Assembly (NCBI RefSeq): GCF_018448935.1
Contig: NZ_RCWC01000038.1
Span: 1 to 56,081, forward strand
Origin: Photorhabdus noenieputensis
Lineage (GTDB): Bacteria > Pseudomonadota > Gammaproteobacteria > Enterobacterales > Enterobacteriaceae
DNA length: 56,081 nt
Direction of reading: 5' to 3'
Part shown: one piece after another, positions 8,994 through 18,181 of the stretch
How positions within the stretch are numbered: position 1 is the stretch's first letter
How the letters are laid out: each line of letters opens with the position of its first letter
Notes under the pieces: generated by a model
Database searches by the model: none
Told to the model about the DNA's origin: nothing
The model's input: the letters and a program-made list of their open reading frames with translations, nothing else
Program-made: the position numbers and the translations under genes

Positions 8994-9548
8994 TCACTTA
9001 TTTACCACAAAGGGCATAAGTTTATTATCTACTGTTCCTAAAGATTGCAAAAATTGAGTGATATTATTTTGTGCCGCCCTGTTAATTGATTCTCTACCTC
9101 TTATATAACCCAGCAAAGCGTAATTAAATGGTACAGTACCGTTTGACGATATATCTTCGCTATAAATTATACGACCATCGCTGCGATCAATTAATTCATA
9201 CCTAGCTATTGCCTTTGTGGTCATAGATGTCCCAAAAAGAGGCATGTCAATTGCCAAAATCTTAACAGCCAGATTGACTTTCTTATTAGCATCATCTTTA
9301 AATATAGCCATTCTTCCCAGAGCTTCTTCAAGGGATGCTTTCCAGAACTGAGGAACTTCTTCCATTCCAGCCTGAATACCCCCTTTTTGTTCTTCAGGTC
9401 TTGCAAGCACAATTGTTATTGATTTTAGTTCCGCATCAATTTTATGGCCGCTGCCCCCCACATTTGGTACCGAGAAATTAAGTGGTGGAGGAGTTTGGCA
9501 CCCAGAAAGAGTTACCACTAAAAGAAATATTGCAAAAAGACGCTTCAT
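8994..9548 (-). CDS. Conserved lipoprotein of unknown function
   Basis: A 184-residue predicted lipoprotein. MKRLFAIFLLVVTLSGC is a textbook lipoprotein signal with the lipid-anchored Cys at 17. The mature part begins QTPPPLNFSVPNVG and has mixed alpha/beta character, with a GRIIYSEDISSNG segment and a C-terminal helix rich in Asn and Gln. It resembles small lipoproteins found widely in proteobacteria, sometimes annotated as UDP-N-acetylglucosamine acyltransferase without good reason. I assign no function. It is transcribed on its own. Confidence 0.7.
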   Translation of the reverse strand: MKRLFAIFLLVVTLSGCQTPPPLNFSVPNVGGSGHKIDAELKSITIVLARPEEQKGGIQAGMEEVPQFWKASLEEALGRMAIFKDDANKKVNLAVKILAIDMPLFGTSMTTKAIARYELIDRSDGRIIYSEDISSNGTVPFNYALLGYIRGRESINRAAQNNITQFLQSLGTVDNKLMPFVVNK

Positions 9549-9704
9549 TATTAGTTTATTCCCATCCCAAAAATACGGATTATTATATCGCTAAAACTTA
9601 GTATCAATTAAGGGTGTATTATACTTACTGAACTTATCCTCGAAATCATTTCAACTCAATTACGCCGTAATCTCATTAGCCACTGAAGACAGACAACCCG
9701 ATAA

Positions 9705-10289
9705 TCAACTTTTTCCACTCCATTTGTCATCTGTCAATGCGGTTAATACGTGATCTTGCCAGACTCCATTAATCATCAGGTATTTCTTGGCATAACCTTC
9801 ACGTTCAAAACCCAATCGTTCCAACAATTTCCCACTACGATGATTATCCGGCATATAATTAGCCATAATCCGATGCATCCCCTGTTGACGTTGCATATAA
9901 CGGATAGCTGGTTGTAAAGCTTCGTACATCATCCCTTTTCCCTGCCACTTTTCACCAAGCGAATATCCCAAATAACAGGCATGAAAAGCCCCATGCAGAA
10001 TATTACTGAAATTGGCAACACCAATAACTTCATTTTCATTTGGATCAAGTAGCAGAAAGTGAAAAGCCGCATTCTGTTTTTGCATTTCTATGATTAAATT
10101 CAATCGGTTTATCCAACCGGAAGGCTGACAATGACTTCTATCTCTGGTCGGCTCCCAAGGTTTAAGAAACTCGTGATTTTCTGCATAGTACTCAGCCAAA
10201 CGATAAGCATCCCGCTCGTACACCAAACGCACCACCATTCGTTCTGTTATCAGACGAACTTTCGGTAAAGTGGAACGATAACCAAACAT
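9705..10289 (-). CDS. rimJ: Ribosomal protein S5 alanine N-acetyltransferase
   Basis: A 194-residue GNAT acetyltransferase matching E. coli RimJ (194 residues), which acetylates the N-terminal Ala of ribosomal protein S5. Family blocks are [13 protein letters not shown] at the start, VIGVANFSN, and the acetyl-CoA-binding [18 protein letters not shown] (motif A, about residues 110-127). [11 protein letters not shown]-like sequence ([16 protein letters not shown]) closes the fold. It is divergent from mdtH, and this rimJ-mdtH pairing is also the E. coli arrangement. Confidence 0.96.
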   Translation of the reverse strand: MFGYRSTLPKVRLITERMVVRLVYERDAYRLAEYYAENHEFLKPWEPTRDRSHCQPSGWINRLNLIIEMQKQNAAFHFLLLDPNENEVIGVANFSNILHGAFHACYLGYSLGEKWQGKGMMYEALQPAIRYMQRQQGMHRIMANYMPDNHRSGKLLERLGFEREGYAKKYLMINGVWQDHVLTALTDDKWSGKS

Positions 10290-10477
10290 TATTTCTCCCT
10301 AACTATATTAATTTATCCGTTAAAAATTTAAGCTATTCATCTGTAAAAAACAGCTTCCAGTCATTACCTTACAATAAAAAAATATTATCCATAATTCACT
10401 ACCCTAATTATCAAATTAAGTACAAAATATAAAGCAACCATATTGTCCTCTCTTCTTTACTACTCCAATGGTGAGCA

Positions 10478-11683
10478 ATGTCACTGGTTTCACAAGCACG
10501 TAGCCTGGGTAAGTACTTCCTGTTATTCGATAACTTGTTGGTCGTTCTGGGTTTCTTCGTCGTATTTCCTTTAATATCAATACATTTTGTTGAGCAACTG
10601 GGTTGGGCCGCGCTGATTGTCGGTTTTGCGCTTGGTTTACGCCAATTTGTACAACAGGGTTTAGGCATTTTCGGTGGTGCAATTGCAGACCGTTTCGGCG
10701 CGAAACCGATGATCGTCACCGGCATGCTATTACGCGCCCTTGGTTTTGCTTTAATCGCCTTAGCCACCGAACCGTGGATACTGTGGTTTGCCTGCATATT
10801 ATCCGCACTGGGAGGAACCTTATTTGATCCTCCCCGGACCGCACTGGTCATCAAACTAACCCGACCACACGAGCGCGGCCGTTTCTTCTCTCTGCTGTTG
10901 ATGCAGGACAGCGCTGGCGCGGTTATCGGCGCACTGATTGGTAGCTGGCTGCTGCAATACGATTTCCAACTTGTCTGCTGGACAGGTGCCGGTGTTTTCG
11001 TTCTGGCAGCCATCTGGAATGCATTATTCCTCCCTGCCTACCGGATTTCCACTACCCGCACCCCGATCTGGGAAGGGATGGAGCGGGTTATTAAAGATCG
11101 CCGCTTCTTTACCTATGTATTGACGTTGACCGGTTACTTTATGCTATCTGTCCAAGTGATGTTGATGTTCCCGATTATCGTCAACGAAATCGCCGGAACA
11201 CCCGCTGCGGTGAAATGGATGTACGCGATTGAAGCAGCCCTATCACTCACTTTACTGTATCCGATCGCCCGCTGGAGTGAAAAACGATTCCGGTTAGAAC
11301 AGCGTCTAATGGCCGGGCTTTTCCTGATGAGCCTGAGCATGTTCCCAGTCGGTTTGATTGGTGAAATCAATACCTTGTTTGGCCTTATTTGTCTGTTCTA
11401 TCTCGGTACCATCACCGCTGAACCTGCCCGTGAAACATTAAGTGCTTCACTGGCTGATCCGCGCGCGCGTGGTAGTTATATGGGATTTAGCCGTCTTGGA
11501 TTGGCTCTGGGCGGCGCTTTGGGTTATACCGGCGGTGGTTGGTTATATGATACCGGTCATGCGCTGCATATGCCGCAATTACCCTGGTTCCTGCTTGGGA
11601 TTATTGGCTTAATAACGCTGTACGCCCTGCACCGTCAATTCAACCAACGTAAAATTGAATCTGCCATGCTGAGTGGCAATTAA
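10478..11683 (+). CDS. mdtH: MFS multidrug transporter MdtH
   Basis: A 401-residue major facilitator protein with 12 predicted membrane segments, collinear with E. coli MdtH (402 residues) from [14 protein letters not shown]. The loop 2-3 MFS signature appears as [17 protein letters not shown]. MdtH is an inner-membrane drug/proton antiporter linked to quinolone tolerance in E. coli. It is divergent from rimJ, with yceB 37 bases downstream on the same strand. Confidence 0.96.
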   Translation: MSLVSQARSLGKYFLLFDNLLVVLGFFVVFPLISIHFVEQLGWAALIVGFALGLRQFVQQGLGIFGGAIADRFGAKPMIVTGMLLRALGFALIALATEPWILWFACILSALGGTLFDPPRTALVIKLTRPHERGRFFSLLLMQDSAGAVIGALIGSWLLQYDFQLVCWTGAGVFVLAAIWNALFLPAYRISTTRTPIWEGMERVIKDRRFFTYVLTLTGYFMLSVQVMLMFPIIVNEIAGTPAAVKWMYAIEAALSLTLLYPIARWSEKRFRLEQRLMAGLFLMSLSMFPVGLIGEINTLFGLICLFYLGTITAEPARETLSASLADPRARGSYMGFSRLGLALGGALGYTGGGWLYDTGHALHMPQLPWFLLGIIGLITLYALHRQFNQRKIESAMLSGN

Positions 11684-11720
11684 TGAGGTAAAATCTGCCC
11701 TCCAAAATAAAGGAGTCGAT

Positions 11721-12284
11721 ATGAGAAAATTTTTCTTGGGGGCAGTATTGCTGCTAGCGGGGCTAATCAGTGGTTGCGATCAGTTCAAAAGTGTCAGTAT
11801 CAGCGAAGAGCTAATTAATGGTTATCTGGCAAAACACGTCCATTACCAGAAACAGATTGAATTACATAGTATCGCCATCGCAGATATTGAATTAACAGAA
11901 CTATCCAGCCAAATTGGCCGGGCAGAACCTGACAAAATAGCGTTAACCGGCCGTGCAAACGTAAATATTACCTCCCTGATTGGCCTGGCAAAAGCCGATA
12001 TGAAACTCACCCTGAAAGCACAACCTGTTTTTGAGCAGGAAAAAGGGGCTATTTTCCTGAAAGCATTGGAAATCGTTGATTACCAAATCACACAGGAAAA
12101 AATGGAAAAACCGATTAACGCATTAGTTCCTTATCTGAATAAATCACTCAGCGCTTTCTTTGACACTCACCCGGTTTATGTATTAAAGCCGGATCACAGC
12201 AAAGCTGAAGCCGCAGCTAAAACATTAGCAGAAAGGTTAGAAGTGAAACCTGGCAAATTAGTTATTACTCTGACCGATAAATAA
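11721..12284 (+). CDS. yceB: YceB-type lipoprotein (DUF1439)
   Basis: A 187-residue lipoprotein of the YceB family. I start at 11721 because AAAGGAG lies just upstream and the signal MRKFFLGAVLLLAGLISGC begins there. The frame is open back to 11673, inside mdtH, but that extension would bury the signal. Cys19 is the lipid anchor. The mature domain (SVSISEELINGYLAKH...) is a bactericidal/permeability-increasing-like tubular fold in relatives. YceB also follows mdtH in E. coli. Role unknown. Confidence 0.9.
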   Translation: MRKFFLGAVLLLAGLISGCDQFKSVSISEELINGYLAKHVHYQKQIELHSIAIADIELTELSSQIGRAEPDKIALTGRANVNITSLIGLAKADMKLTLKAQPVFEQEKGAIFLKALEIVDYQITQEKMEKPINALVPYLNKSLSAFFDTHPVYVLKPDHSKAEAAAKTLAERLEVKPGKLVITLTDK

Positions 12285-12302
12285 CTTTCATCGAGATATA
12301 GC

Positions 12303-12337
12303 AAAAAGGCAAATAATTCGAAGTTATTTGCCTTTTT
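12303..12337. terminator. Bidirectional terminator between yceB and ycdY
   Basis: AAAAAGGCAAATAA and TTATTTGCCTTTTT pair perfectly around a 7-base loop, with T runs in both directions between two convergent genes. Confidence 0.9.
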
Positions 12338-12349
12338 ATCATGTTAAAA

Positions 12350-12889
12350 TTAAGAATCCAGCTCTTCTCTTAACGCTTGTAACGCCTCACGAGTAATCAT
12401 TGCTAATGTCCGGTAGAAACCGGTTGTGGCGTGAGCTTCCACTTTCCCCAGAAATTGCCCGCACCACGGCAGAAGATATTGATCAAACAGCTCAATCTGC
12501 CCCTGAACCTCATCTTCTGCCGCCTGATCCTCCAGCCATGAAGCACCTAATAGCAGGGAACCAAACTGATCGACTGGCCCATCTGACAATGGCATGCCTC
12601 GTTCAGTCAGAAATTGACGAATATCGTTTTCACTCTCCCCGGTATAGTCAAAACGGCGGCTTGGTACACTCGTATTATCGCCATAAAACAGTGCCATATA
12701 ATCAGCTTGGATTGCCGATAGATCACAGTTTTGTTGCAGGCGATCCAACAACGCATCTTGCTCCAATGGCCATGATTGCTTCAATTTACCTTCGACAATC
12801 ACCGTCAAAAGTGGTTTCAGAATCGGGTCTTGCGGTTGACGATTAAATAAAGTCCCTAAAATACGGCAGACTATTGAAAATTCATTCAT
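12350..12889 (-). CDS. ycdY: TorD-family chaperone YcdY
   Basis: A 179-residue helical protein of the TorD/DmsD cofactor-enzyme chaperone family, closest to E. coli YcdY (184 residues). Shared blocks include NEFSIVCRILG, FLTERGMPLSDGP, LLLGASWLEDQ and LPWCGQFLGKVEAHATT. In E. coli YcdY assists the zinc enzyme YcdX, but no ycdX lies next to it here and ghrA is the neighbour instead. I start at the ATG at 12889 (MNEFSI). A TTG four codons earlier is in frame but matches no relative. Confidence 0.92.
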   Translation of the reverse strand: MNEFSIVCRILGTLFNRQPQDPILKPLLTVIVEGKLKQSWPLEQDALLDRLQQNCDLSAIQADYMALFYGDNTSVPSRRFDYTGESENDIRQFLTERGMPLSDGPVDQFGSLLLGASWLEDQAAEDEVQGQIELFDQYLLPWCGQFLGKVEAHATTGFYRTLAMITREALQALREELDS

Positions 12890-12961
12890 CTCAGTTTCCA
12901 AACAAATAGCAATTTTGTCATTATTGTCTCCAATAGCTGCCCCTACTGTAAAGAGACGTTA

Positions 12962-13903
12962 TTAATATCCTAGTTTTATATCCACAACACTGGTTGGTAA
13001 TTCCCCTTTTTCAATTCGTCGAATATTTTCACTAATCGTATCCATAGCAATATCGGGAATAGTAATAGCCGCAATATGTGGCGTCACCGTTATACGGGGA
13101 TGAGTCCAGAAAGGGTGCATCTCAGGTAATGGTTCCTCAACAAACACATCCAATGCCGCCCCGGCGATATAACCTTTATCAATCGCCACCAACAGATCAT
13201 GTTCTACTAAATGGGCACCTCGTGCGATATTAATCAGATATGACTTTGGTTTTAGCTGGCTAAACAGCGATAAATTCAGAATACCACGGGTCTTTGATGT
13301 ATCGGGCAGCAAATTGATAAGCACCTTACTCCCGGAAAGAAAATCGCCCAATTGATCTTCACCGTGAAAACTAACTATATTATTAACCTGTTTTGGAGTA
13401 CGGCTCCAGCAACGCACAGTAAAGCCAAGCTCCACTAGCGTCTCTGCAACACTGCGTCCCAGAACACCGGCACCCAACACACCCACGACAAAATCTTTGC
13501 GAGCATGGGGTACGAGTTGTTTCCACATCCTCTGCCCTTGTTGCAGCTTATACTCATCCATGCGCCGCAAATAATGTAAAACCATTGCTACCGCATACTC
13601 TTGCATTTGCCGTCCCATCCCCGCATCTTCGAGCCGCATCAGTGGCACACCGGCGGGTAACATTCCTGGTCTTTGTTGCTCCTGTTTCAAAATGGCCTCT
13701 ACTCCTGCACCTAAAGTAAAAATCCCCTTCAATTCGGAGCGATTTGCCAACATCTCATAGGGAGGCACCCAAACCATTGCATAATCCGCATGCTTATTAT
13801 CGCCGCGTTTCCATGCGCGGATATTAATATTGGGCAGTCGTTGCTGCATACCTTGAATCCACTGAGCAGCATCAAAAAAGGGGTGGTAAAAGATAATTTC
13901 CAT
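12962..13903 (-). CDS. ghrA: Glyoxylate/hydroxypyruvate reductase A
   Basis: A 313-residue member of the D-2-hydroxyacid dehydrogenase family, matching E. coli GhrA (312 residues). It reduces glyoxylate to glycolate and hydroxypyruvate to D-glycerate with NADPH. The Rossmann motif is GVLGAGVLGRSVAE (about residues 140-153), the substrate Arg lies in INIARGAHL, and the catalytic His in TPHIAAIT. It sits beside tRNA-Ser, as in E. coli, where ghrA and serX are neighbours. Confidence 0.96.
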   Translation of the reverse strand: MEIIFYHPFFDAAQWIQGMQQRLPNINIRAWKRGDNKHADYAMVWVPPYEMLANRSELKGIFTLGAGVEAILKQEQQRPGMLPAGVPLMRLEDAGMGRQMQEYAVAMVLHYLRRMDEYKLQQGQRMWKQLVPHARKDFVVGVLGAGVLGRSVAETLVELGFTVRCWSRTPKQVNNIVSFHGEDQLGDFLSGSKVLINLLPDTSKTRGILNLSLFSQLKPKSYLINIARGAHLVEHDLLVAIDKGYIAGAALDVFVEEPLPEMHPFWTHPRITVTPHIAAITIPDIAMDTISENIRRIEKGELPTSVVDIKLGY

Positions 13904-14147
13904 GACTATTTATCCTCATCTTACATTTTCATACAGGGTTATCTGATGATTGAGTGTAGGTTGCAAGTCCCTTTGTTAGTCATCATTACGAAAATTTTGA
14001 GAATGTTAAGTAGTTAACGAATTTGTTTTTTTCTTATCGAAGGGCTTGTACCTATCTATTTAGCGGCATCGGTTGGATGCCAATTCACCGAATTGACTCT
14101 TATTTAGCTAAGCAATCAAAAAACCAAAGAAAAATATCAGAAGAGTG
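13904..14147. other. Intergenic region upstream of ghrA and tRNA-Ser
   Basis: No gene seen. With the tRNA promoter this spacer exceeds 300 bases and must hold the divergent ghrA promoter, which I cannot place. Confidence 0.4.
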
Positions 14148-14176
14148 TTGACGCTTGTAACGGTTTTCCCTATAGT
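14148..14176 (+). promoter_or_regulatory. Sigma-70 promoter of tRNA-Ser
   Basis: TTGACG (14148-14153) and TATAGT (14171-14176) are separated by exactly 17 bases. The GC-rich AGCGCCCCG stretch after the -10 box is the discriminator typical of stably transcribed, stringently controlled RNA genes. Confidence 0.85.
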
Positions 14177-14230
14177 AGCGCCCCGTTGCAGCGACGATGT
14201 TAAACAAAGTTGCTGGAACGAAAAAAAGAT

Positions 14231-14320
14231 GGTGAGGTGTCCGAGTGGCTGAAGGAGCACGCCTGGAAAGTGTGTATACGTGAAAACGTATCGAGGGTTC
14301 GAATCCCTCCCTCACCGCCA
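14231..14320 (+). tRNA. serX: tRNA-Ser (GGA)
   Basis: A 90-base tRNA gene including the encoded CCA. The acceptor GGTGAGG pairs with CCTCACC, the anticodon loop CTGGAAA gives anticodon GGA, and a long variable arm (TGTATACGTGAAAACGTA region) marks a class II serine tRNA. The T arm reads GAGGGTTCGAATCCCTC. It is next to ghrA as in E. coli, supporting the serX name. Its 3' end is the left border of the accessory interval that carries lux. Confidence 0.95.
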
Positions 14321-14710
14321 AATTCGAAAGAAAGCTCAGGTTTACCACCTGGGCTTTTTTGCTTGCATATCGCTCCCAATGCAGGGAGGGTCGAGAACCC
14401 TCGAACAGGGTTCGACAAAACGGCTTGCCGTTTTGGACCGCCAACGGCGGCCCGTAGGGTGAGCGTAGCGAATCCATCCCTCCCTCACCGCCAAATTCGA
14501 AAGAAAGCTCAGGTTTACCACCTGGGCTTTTTTGCTTGTGTATACCCCCGATGCAGGGAGGGTCGAGAACCCTCAACCAGGGTTCGACAAAACGGCCTGC
14601 CGTTTTGGACCGCCAACGGCGGCCCGTAGGGTGAGCGCAGCGAATCTATCCTTTCTTCTCCTCCAAATTTAAAAAGAGGCTCAGGTTAAATACCTAGGTT
14701 TTTTACTTAT
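14321..14710 (+). repeat. Tandem repeats copied from the tRNA-Ser 3' end
   Basis: The last 16 bases of the tRNA (CCCTCCCTCACCGCCA, 14305-14320) recur at 14478-14493, an offset of 173 bases. In both places they are followed by the same terminator and a palindrome-rich tail containing CAAAACGGC/GCCGTTTTG and CCGCCAACGGCGG. A third, decayed unit starts near 14655. A fourth terminator remnant lies after higA at about 15121. Duplications of a tRNA 3' end are what repeated use of the tRNA as an integration site leaves behind, although simple tandem duplication is also possible. Confidence 0.75.
14332..14361 (+). terminator. tRNA-Ser terminator (first copy)
   Basis: AAGCTCAGGT and ACCTGGGCTT pair around a short loop, then a T run. 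The same terminator recurs, increasingly decayed, near 14505, 14677 and 15121. Confidence 0.9.
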
Positions 14711-14806
14711 ATGGACATTACAATTACTATTTCAGGAAATTGGCGTGTGGCATTCGAATTTATCGATGGTGATGCGTACATCGTTAACTACGAGGATTAT
14801 CACTAA
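14711..14806 (+). pseudogene. HigB-type toxin, C-terminal stub
   Basis: Thirty-one codons read [25 protein letters not shown], the conserved C-terminal end of RelE/HigB-family mRNA interferases (SGNWRITFxF...DYxDYH). The N-terminal two thirds, including the upstream catalytic residues, are missing, replaced by the tRNA-tail repeat. The stop overlaps the higA start in TAATG, the normal higBA junction. It is a broken toxin. Confidence 0.8.
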
Positions 14807-15108
14807 TGAAAATGTTTAACCCACCTCACCCAGGCGAAATTATTGCTGACTCTTTGGAAGAACTAGGTTTAGGAATTCGTGATCTAGCGCGAGCATTGAA
14901 TGTTGCTCCGTCTACGGCTCAACGTTTAGTATCGTGCAAAGCAGCAGTCACGCCAGAGATGGCAATAAAACTGTCAAAAGTACTTGGTAGCTCTCCACGG
15001 CTGTGGCTAAAACTGCAAGAAACTTATAGCCTCGATAAAGCAGAAAAGACAGTTGATATTTCCAAACTGACTCCGTTATTTAAGCCTGTCCATTTATCTC
15101 ACACCTAA
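14806..15108 (+). CDS. higA: HigA-type antitoxin, XRE family
   Basis: A 100-residue helix-turn-helix protein of the HigA/VapI family. [20 protein letters not shown] is the family's N-terminal signature, and the HTH reads [17 protein letters not shown] (about residues 25-41). In complete modules it binds and silences HigB and represses the operon. Here the toxin is only a stub, so higA is a toxin-less antitoxin. It may persist as a regulator, protect against related toxins elsewhere, or be decaying. It overlaps the stub by one base. Confidence 0.9.
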   Translation: MKMFNPPHPGEIIADSLEELGLGIRDLARALNVAPSTAQRLVSCKAAVTPEMAIKLSKVLGSSPRLWLKLQETYSLDKAEKTVDISKLTPLFKPVHLSHT

Positions 15109-15119
15109 AAGTCAACAAC

Positions 15120-15151
15120 CTAAGCTCAGGTTACCAACTGGGCTTTTTACT
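15120..15151 (+). terminator. Terminator after higA, copy of the tRNA terminator
   Basis: AAGCTCAGGTTACCAACTGGGCTTTTT is a diverged copy of the tRNA-Ser terminator at 14332. It now ends the higA transcript, and its presence brackets higA between two tRNA-tail remnants. The arms pair as AGCTCAG with CTGGGCT. Confidence 0.65.
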
Positions 15152-15268
15152 TTCATAACACCAAAACAGCAATATATTTACCTAGAAAGCATTGGACAAA
15201 GAATGTTAACTATCAAATGTTGGGACTTAACAGATATAAAAAACCACCCGAAGGTGGCTATTGTCGTC

Positions 15269-15850
15269 TCAAACATCTTCATCCAGTTTTTCACGATCTA
15301 ATTCCAGTAATTCTTGGAATTCCTTTAATCCTCTTAATTCATGGATTTTATTCTCGAAATCTGGGATCGTATGAACATCTTGACTCGTATAAATCAGTTG
15401 ACTGGTTTCTATGCCTTCTTTGCCACACATTATATGTATATCAACTAATACCGTATTATTATCATAACCTATAGACATAGTTCCATTGTATTTTAGCGCA
15501 TTTTCAAATTCTTCTTGTGATGGATACGATGACTCATCTCCGTACTTTTTCGTTAACGATTTGCTTACTGGCTTCACGAGGCGACCAATATTAATCTCTA
15601 ATCTTTTAAATTTTCCATTTAAAAAAAATGCCATTGCTTCACGCTTTTTGTTAGCAAACGAAAAGTCAGAACATGAATAAAGTGATACTTCTTCTATTTG
15701 AGAATTTCCCTCAAATTTTTCAAAATCACATAACCTCTTCGAGAGAAACTCTTCTTCTGTCATGCCAAACTTTGCATCTTTATATCCATCAACTGCCATT
15801 GCACCAAAGCTAATCATTCCCAATGCAAGCATAACTGCTAATTTTTTCAT
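15269..15850 (-). CDS. Secreted protein of unknown function
   Basis: A 193-residue protein with a clear signal peptide, MKKLAVMLALGMISFGAMA, probably cleaved after AMA. The mature part starts VDGYKDAKFGMTEEEF, a pattern seen in small periplasmic proteins with a KFGMT-type repeat fold, and has four Cys that could form disulfides. The C-terminal 40 residues are charged and helical. I know no function. It lies in the accessory interval between higA and luxE, in the opposite orientation to higA. Confidence 0.6.
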   Translation of the reverse strand: MKKLAVMLALGMISFGAMAVDGYKDAKFGMTEEEFLSKRLCDFEKFEGNSQIEEVSLYSCSDFSFANKKREAMAFFLNGKFKRLEINIGRLVKPVSKSLTKKYGDESSYPSQEEFENALKYNGTMSIGYDNNTVLVDIHIMCGKEGIETSQLIYTSQDVHTIPDFENKIHELRGLKEFQELLELDREKLDEDV

Positions 15851-15957
15851 GTTATCTCCTTTTGCTTAACGCAATGATAACAATGAGAACAGTGTTAAGC
15901 CAACCCCATAAACCTCTATCAAGTCCCCAAGTGTGGATGTTTTGGAGAATTTTTTCG

Positions 15958-16017
15958 CATGCTCCCGGGAATTCACTCCCTTGCCGTCGCGATGCATCTT
16001 AAAATCCATAGGGTATA
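15958..16017. repeat. ERIC element, right half only
   Basis: Only the half with the GATTCACTCCC-type core and the CATAGGGTATA end is present. It stops one base before the luxE stop codon, so the luxE message would end in it. Loss of the left half points to a break point just downstream of the lux operon. Confidence 0.8.
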
Positions 16018-17130
16018 TCAACTATCAAATGCTTCGGTTAAGCTTAAAGCACACCCTTTCTGCGCCCTTGTATTGACGCGACGTAAAATCTCAACAAGTA
16101 CACCAGGATATTGACCATATTCTCTGCTAATTATCCCGACATCATCGGTAACAATAAATGCCGGGTAACTCGTTGACGACGCATCCATATAACTCATCAA
16201 ACCCGGCGTTCCATCAGGTACAGGTTTCAATGTTTCAGGATCAAGTGCTCGTGCATATACCCACGGTGGAACACGTTTACGTTGCATCTCATCTTCAAAA
16301 AAACAAGTGTTGAGTTCAACTTGATTAAATATATCGCGAATCTGACTAATATCACTAAGATTGAAAGTGTCGAATAAAAGATGATTAAAGTCATCACGTT
16401 TCAGGGATTCTTTTTCGTGACTTTTCCAACCTCCTCCCGTTATGATATAAAGGCTTTTACCCCCAGAAAATGAGATATTTTTATCTTTCATATACTGGCA
16501 AAGTAAATAAATAAAATACGGCGAACCGATAAGACAAATATCTTTTCCTTGATTCTTTATTCGTTCAAGACTATTCAATGTTTTAACAAAATCTATTCGT
16601 TCTTCTGTTACGGTAAATGTCGTAGGATATAACAATTCCACCAGGCTCATAACATATTTAAACCAAATGTTATGAGCATTAAATCTATCTGGCCCCAAGT
16701 TGACTAATTCCATTTGATGATCAAACCAGCTACCAACATATTTCATGCCATAACTCACAGAGCCTAAAAGTCTCTCAATACTTAATCTGTCACGTGCTAC
16801 CTGGCTTTTTAAACCATTCGTGCCGCTACTGGTAAACCAACTTTCAATCTCGTTTTCCTGAGAAGTTAATAAACGAGTAAACTTAAAAACTGATGTTGGG
16901 AATACAGGTATGTCATCAATTTCCGTAATATTATCATCTACTTTGTGTACCTGACAGTAGTGACGGTATTCTTGGCAATGTTTATAGTGATTACGAAATG
17001 CATCAAGCACGAGTTTGTTTCTGATTTTTTCCTGTTCATCGTAAGACCAAGCTAATGGATCGCTCGAAAAAATCAAATCATCAATTTCTGAGCTTGCTGT
17101 GATTTCTTGTTTATCAACATATGAAGTCAT
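16018..17130 (-). CDS. luxE: LuxE, acyl-protein synthetase of the luciferase fatty acid reductase
   Basis: A 370-residue protein matching Photorhabdus LuxE. It activates free fatty acid with ATP and passes the acyl group to LuxC for reduction to the aldehyde used by luciferase. The N-terminus [20 protein letters not shown] and the [10 protein letters not shown] block are family features. The acyl-accepting Cys is near the C-terminus in [13 protein letters not shown] (about residue 360). It is the last gene of luxCDABE, with a good ribosome site (GGAGGAG). An ERIC half-element abuts its stop. Confidence 0.96.
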   Translation of the reverse strand: MTSYVDKQEITASSEIDDLIFSSDPLAWSYDEQEKIRNKLVLDAFRNHYKHCQEYRHYCQVHKVDDNITEIDDIPVFPTSVFKFTRLLTSQENEIESWFTSSGTNGLKSQVARDRLSIERLLGSVSYGMKYVGSWFDHQMELVNLGPDRFNAHNIWFKYVMSLVELLYPTTFTVTEERIDFVKTLNSLERIKNQGKDICLIGSPYFIYLLCQYMKDKNISFSGGKSLYIITGGGWKSHEKESLKRDDFNHLLFDTFNLSDISQIRDIFNQVELNTCFFEDEMQRKRVPPWVYARALDPETLKPVPDGTPGLMSYMDASSTSYPAFIVTDDVGIISREYGQYPGVLVEILRRVNTRAQKGCALSLTEAFDS

Positions 17131-17192
17131 ACCTGTTTTACTCCTCCAGATAATATTAGAGAGTACAGCAGCACTGCTGTCATACTCTTTGA

Positions 17193-18167
17193 CTACATGT
17201 GGTACTTCTTAATATTATCATTAACAATATTAATTACATTTTTTTGGTGCATCAAATCACTCATTGGTTCAAAGGATAGCAATACATTTTTTACACCACA
17301 CTTTTCAATTGCCAGCTTAGCCGCAGTTATACATTCTGTATAATTTCCGATAGCATTTTCTGCAATTATCTGTTCAATTTTATCTTCAAAATTTTCATTA
17401 GGGTGCATTTCAAGAACATAATCATTGATAAATGCACGCGTCTCTTCTTTGGCTTTGTTACTATCTTCGTTATAGTTAACTAATATCATTAACTGATGGT
17501 CTACCGCTGATAGGTCAACGCCATATTTATCAGCAATGGCTTTATACCTTTCAGCATATTCATGTCTAACATCATTGGAGTCATCCCACTTAAAGATGAG
17601 AGGAATGCCTTTTTTAGCCGCCCATTCTACAATGCGATGACTGGTTGCCGTGACATATTTCCGAGGCCCGCCGGGCGTATAAGCATGGGGGTTTACCGAT
17701 ATTTTTGGGAAACTATAAAAGTCGTTATCTGGATTACAATAGCCGGTTGTTAAAGCATCGTTAATGATTTCATAACACTCTTCAAAGAGTTGCTGTTGAT
17801 ATTCAACAGGGCGATTAAAAAAATGCATTTCATCTTCTTTCTCGCAATCACTAAACCCTAGAATAAATCTCCCTTCGCTTAATTGATCCAATAAGCAAGC
17901 TTCCTCCGCTACGCGGACAGGATGATGAGTTGTAATGATGTGATTCAATGAGCCAATTTTAATTTTTTCCGTTAAACCGAGCAAAAAGCCAGAAACAGTC
18001 AGCGGAGCACCGACAACACCATTACCTGAAAAATGATTTTCATACACTAAAATCTGTTCAAAATTCAACTTGTCAACATACTCCGTTATTTCTTGCATGC
18101 GAACCATACTCTGTTCTTGAACAGTTGTTGAATTGATGAAGTTAAGGAAGAACAATCCAAATTTCAT
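17193..18167 (-). CDS. luxB: LuxB, luciferase beta subunit
   Basis: A 324-residue flavin-dependent monooxygenase fold matching Photorhabdus LuxB from [19 protein letters not shown]. LuxB does not catalyse but stabilises the alpha subunit in the luciferase heterodimer, and its [16 protein letters not shown] and [18 protein letters not shown] blocks are typical. It ends NDNIKKYHM; the Photorhabdus LuxB sequence I remember is about three residues longer, a minor difference. It follows luxA by 14 bases. Confidence 0.96.
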   Translation of the reverse strand: MKFGLFFLNFINSTTVQEQSMVRMQEITEYVDKLNFEQILVYENHFSGNGVVGAPLTVSGFLLGLTEKIKIGSLNHIITTHHPVRVAEEACLLDQLSEGRFILGFSDCEKEDEMHFFNRPVEYQQQLFEECYEIINDALTTGYCNPDNDFYSFPKISVNPHAYTPGGPRKYVTATSHRIVEWAAKKGIPLIFKWDDSNDVRHEYAERYKAIADKYGVDLSAVDHQLMILVNYNEDSNKAKEETRAFINDYVLEMHPNENFEDKIEQIIAENAIGNYTECITAAKLAIEKCGVKNVLLSFEPMSDLMHQKNVINIVNDNIKKYHM

Positions 18168-18181
18168 TTCTTTTTCCTTAG

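Noticed and set aside
10411-11013. A 200-aa minus-strand frame opposite mdtH
   Set aside because: It is antisense to a well-conserved transporter gene, with low-complexity Lys/Pro/Ser composition typical of shadows.
12400-12846. A 148-aa plus-strand frame opposite ycdY
   Set aside because: Antisense shadow of a conserved gene with no ribosome site or family features.
14100-14629. Open frames of 139-158 aa over the tRNA and its tail repeats
   Set aside because: They run across tRNA-Ser and its tandem tail copies and only reflect the repeated noncoding sequence.
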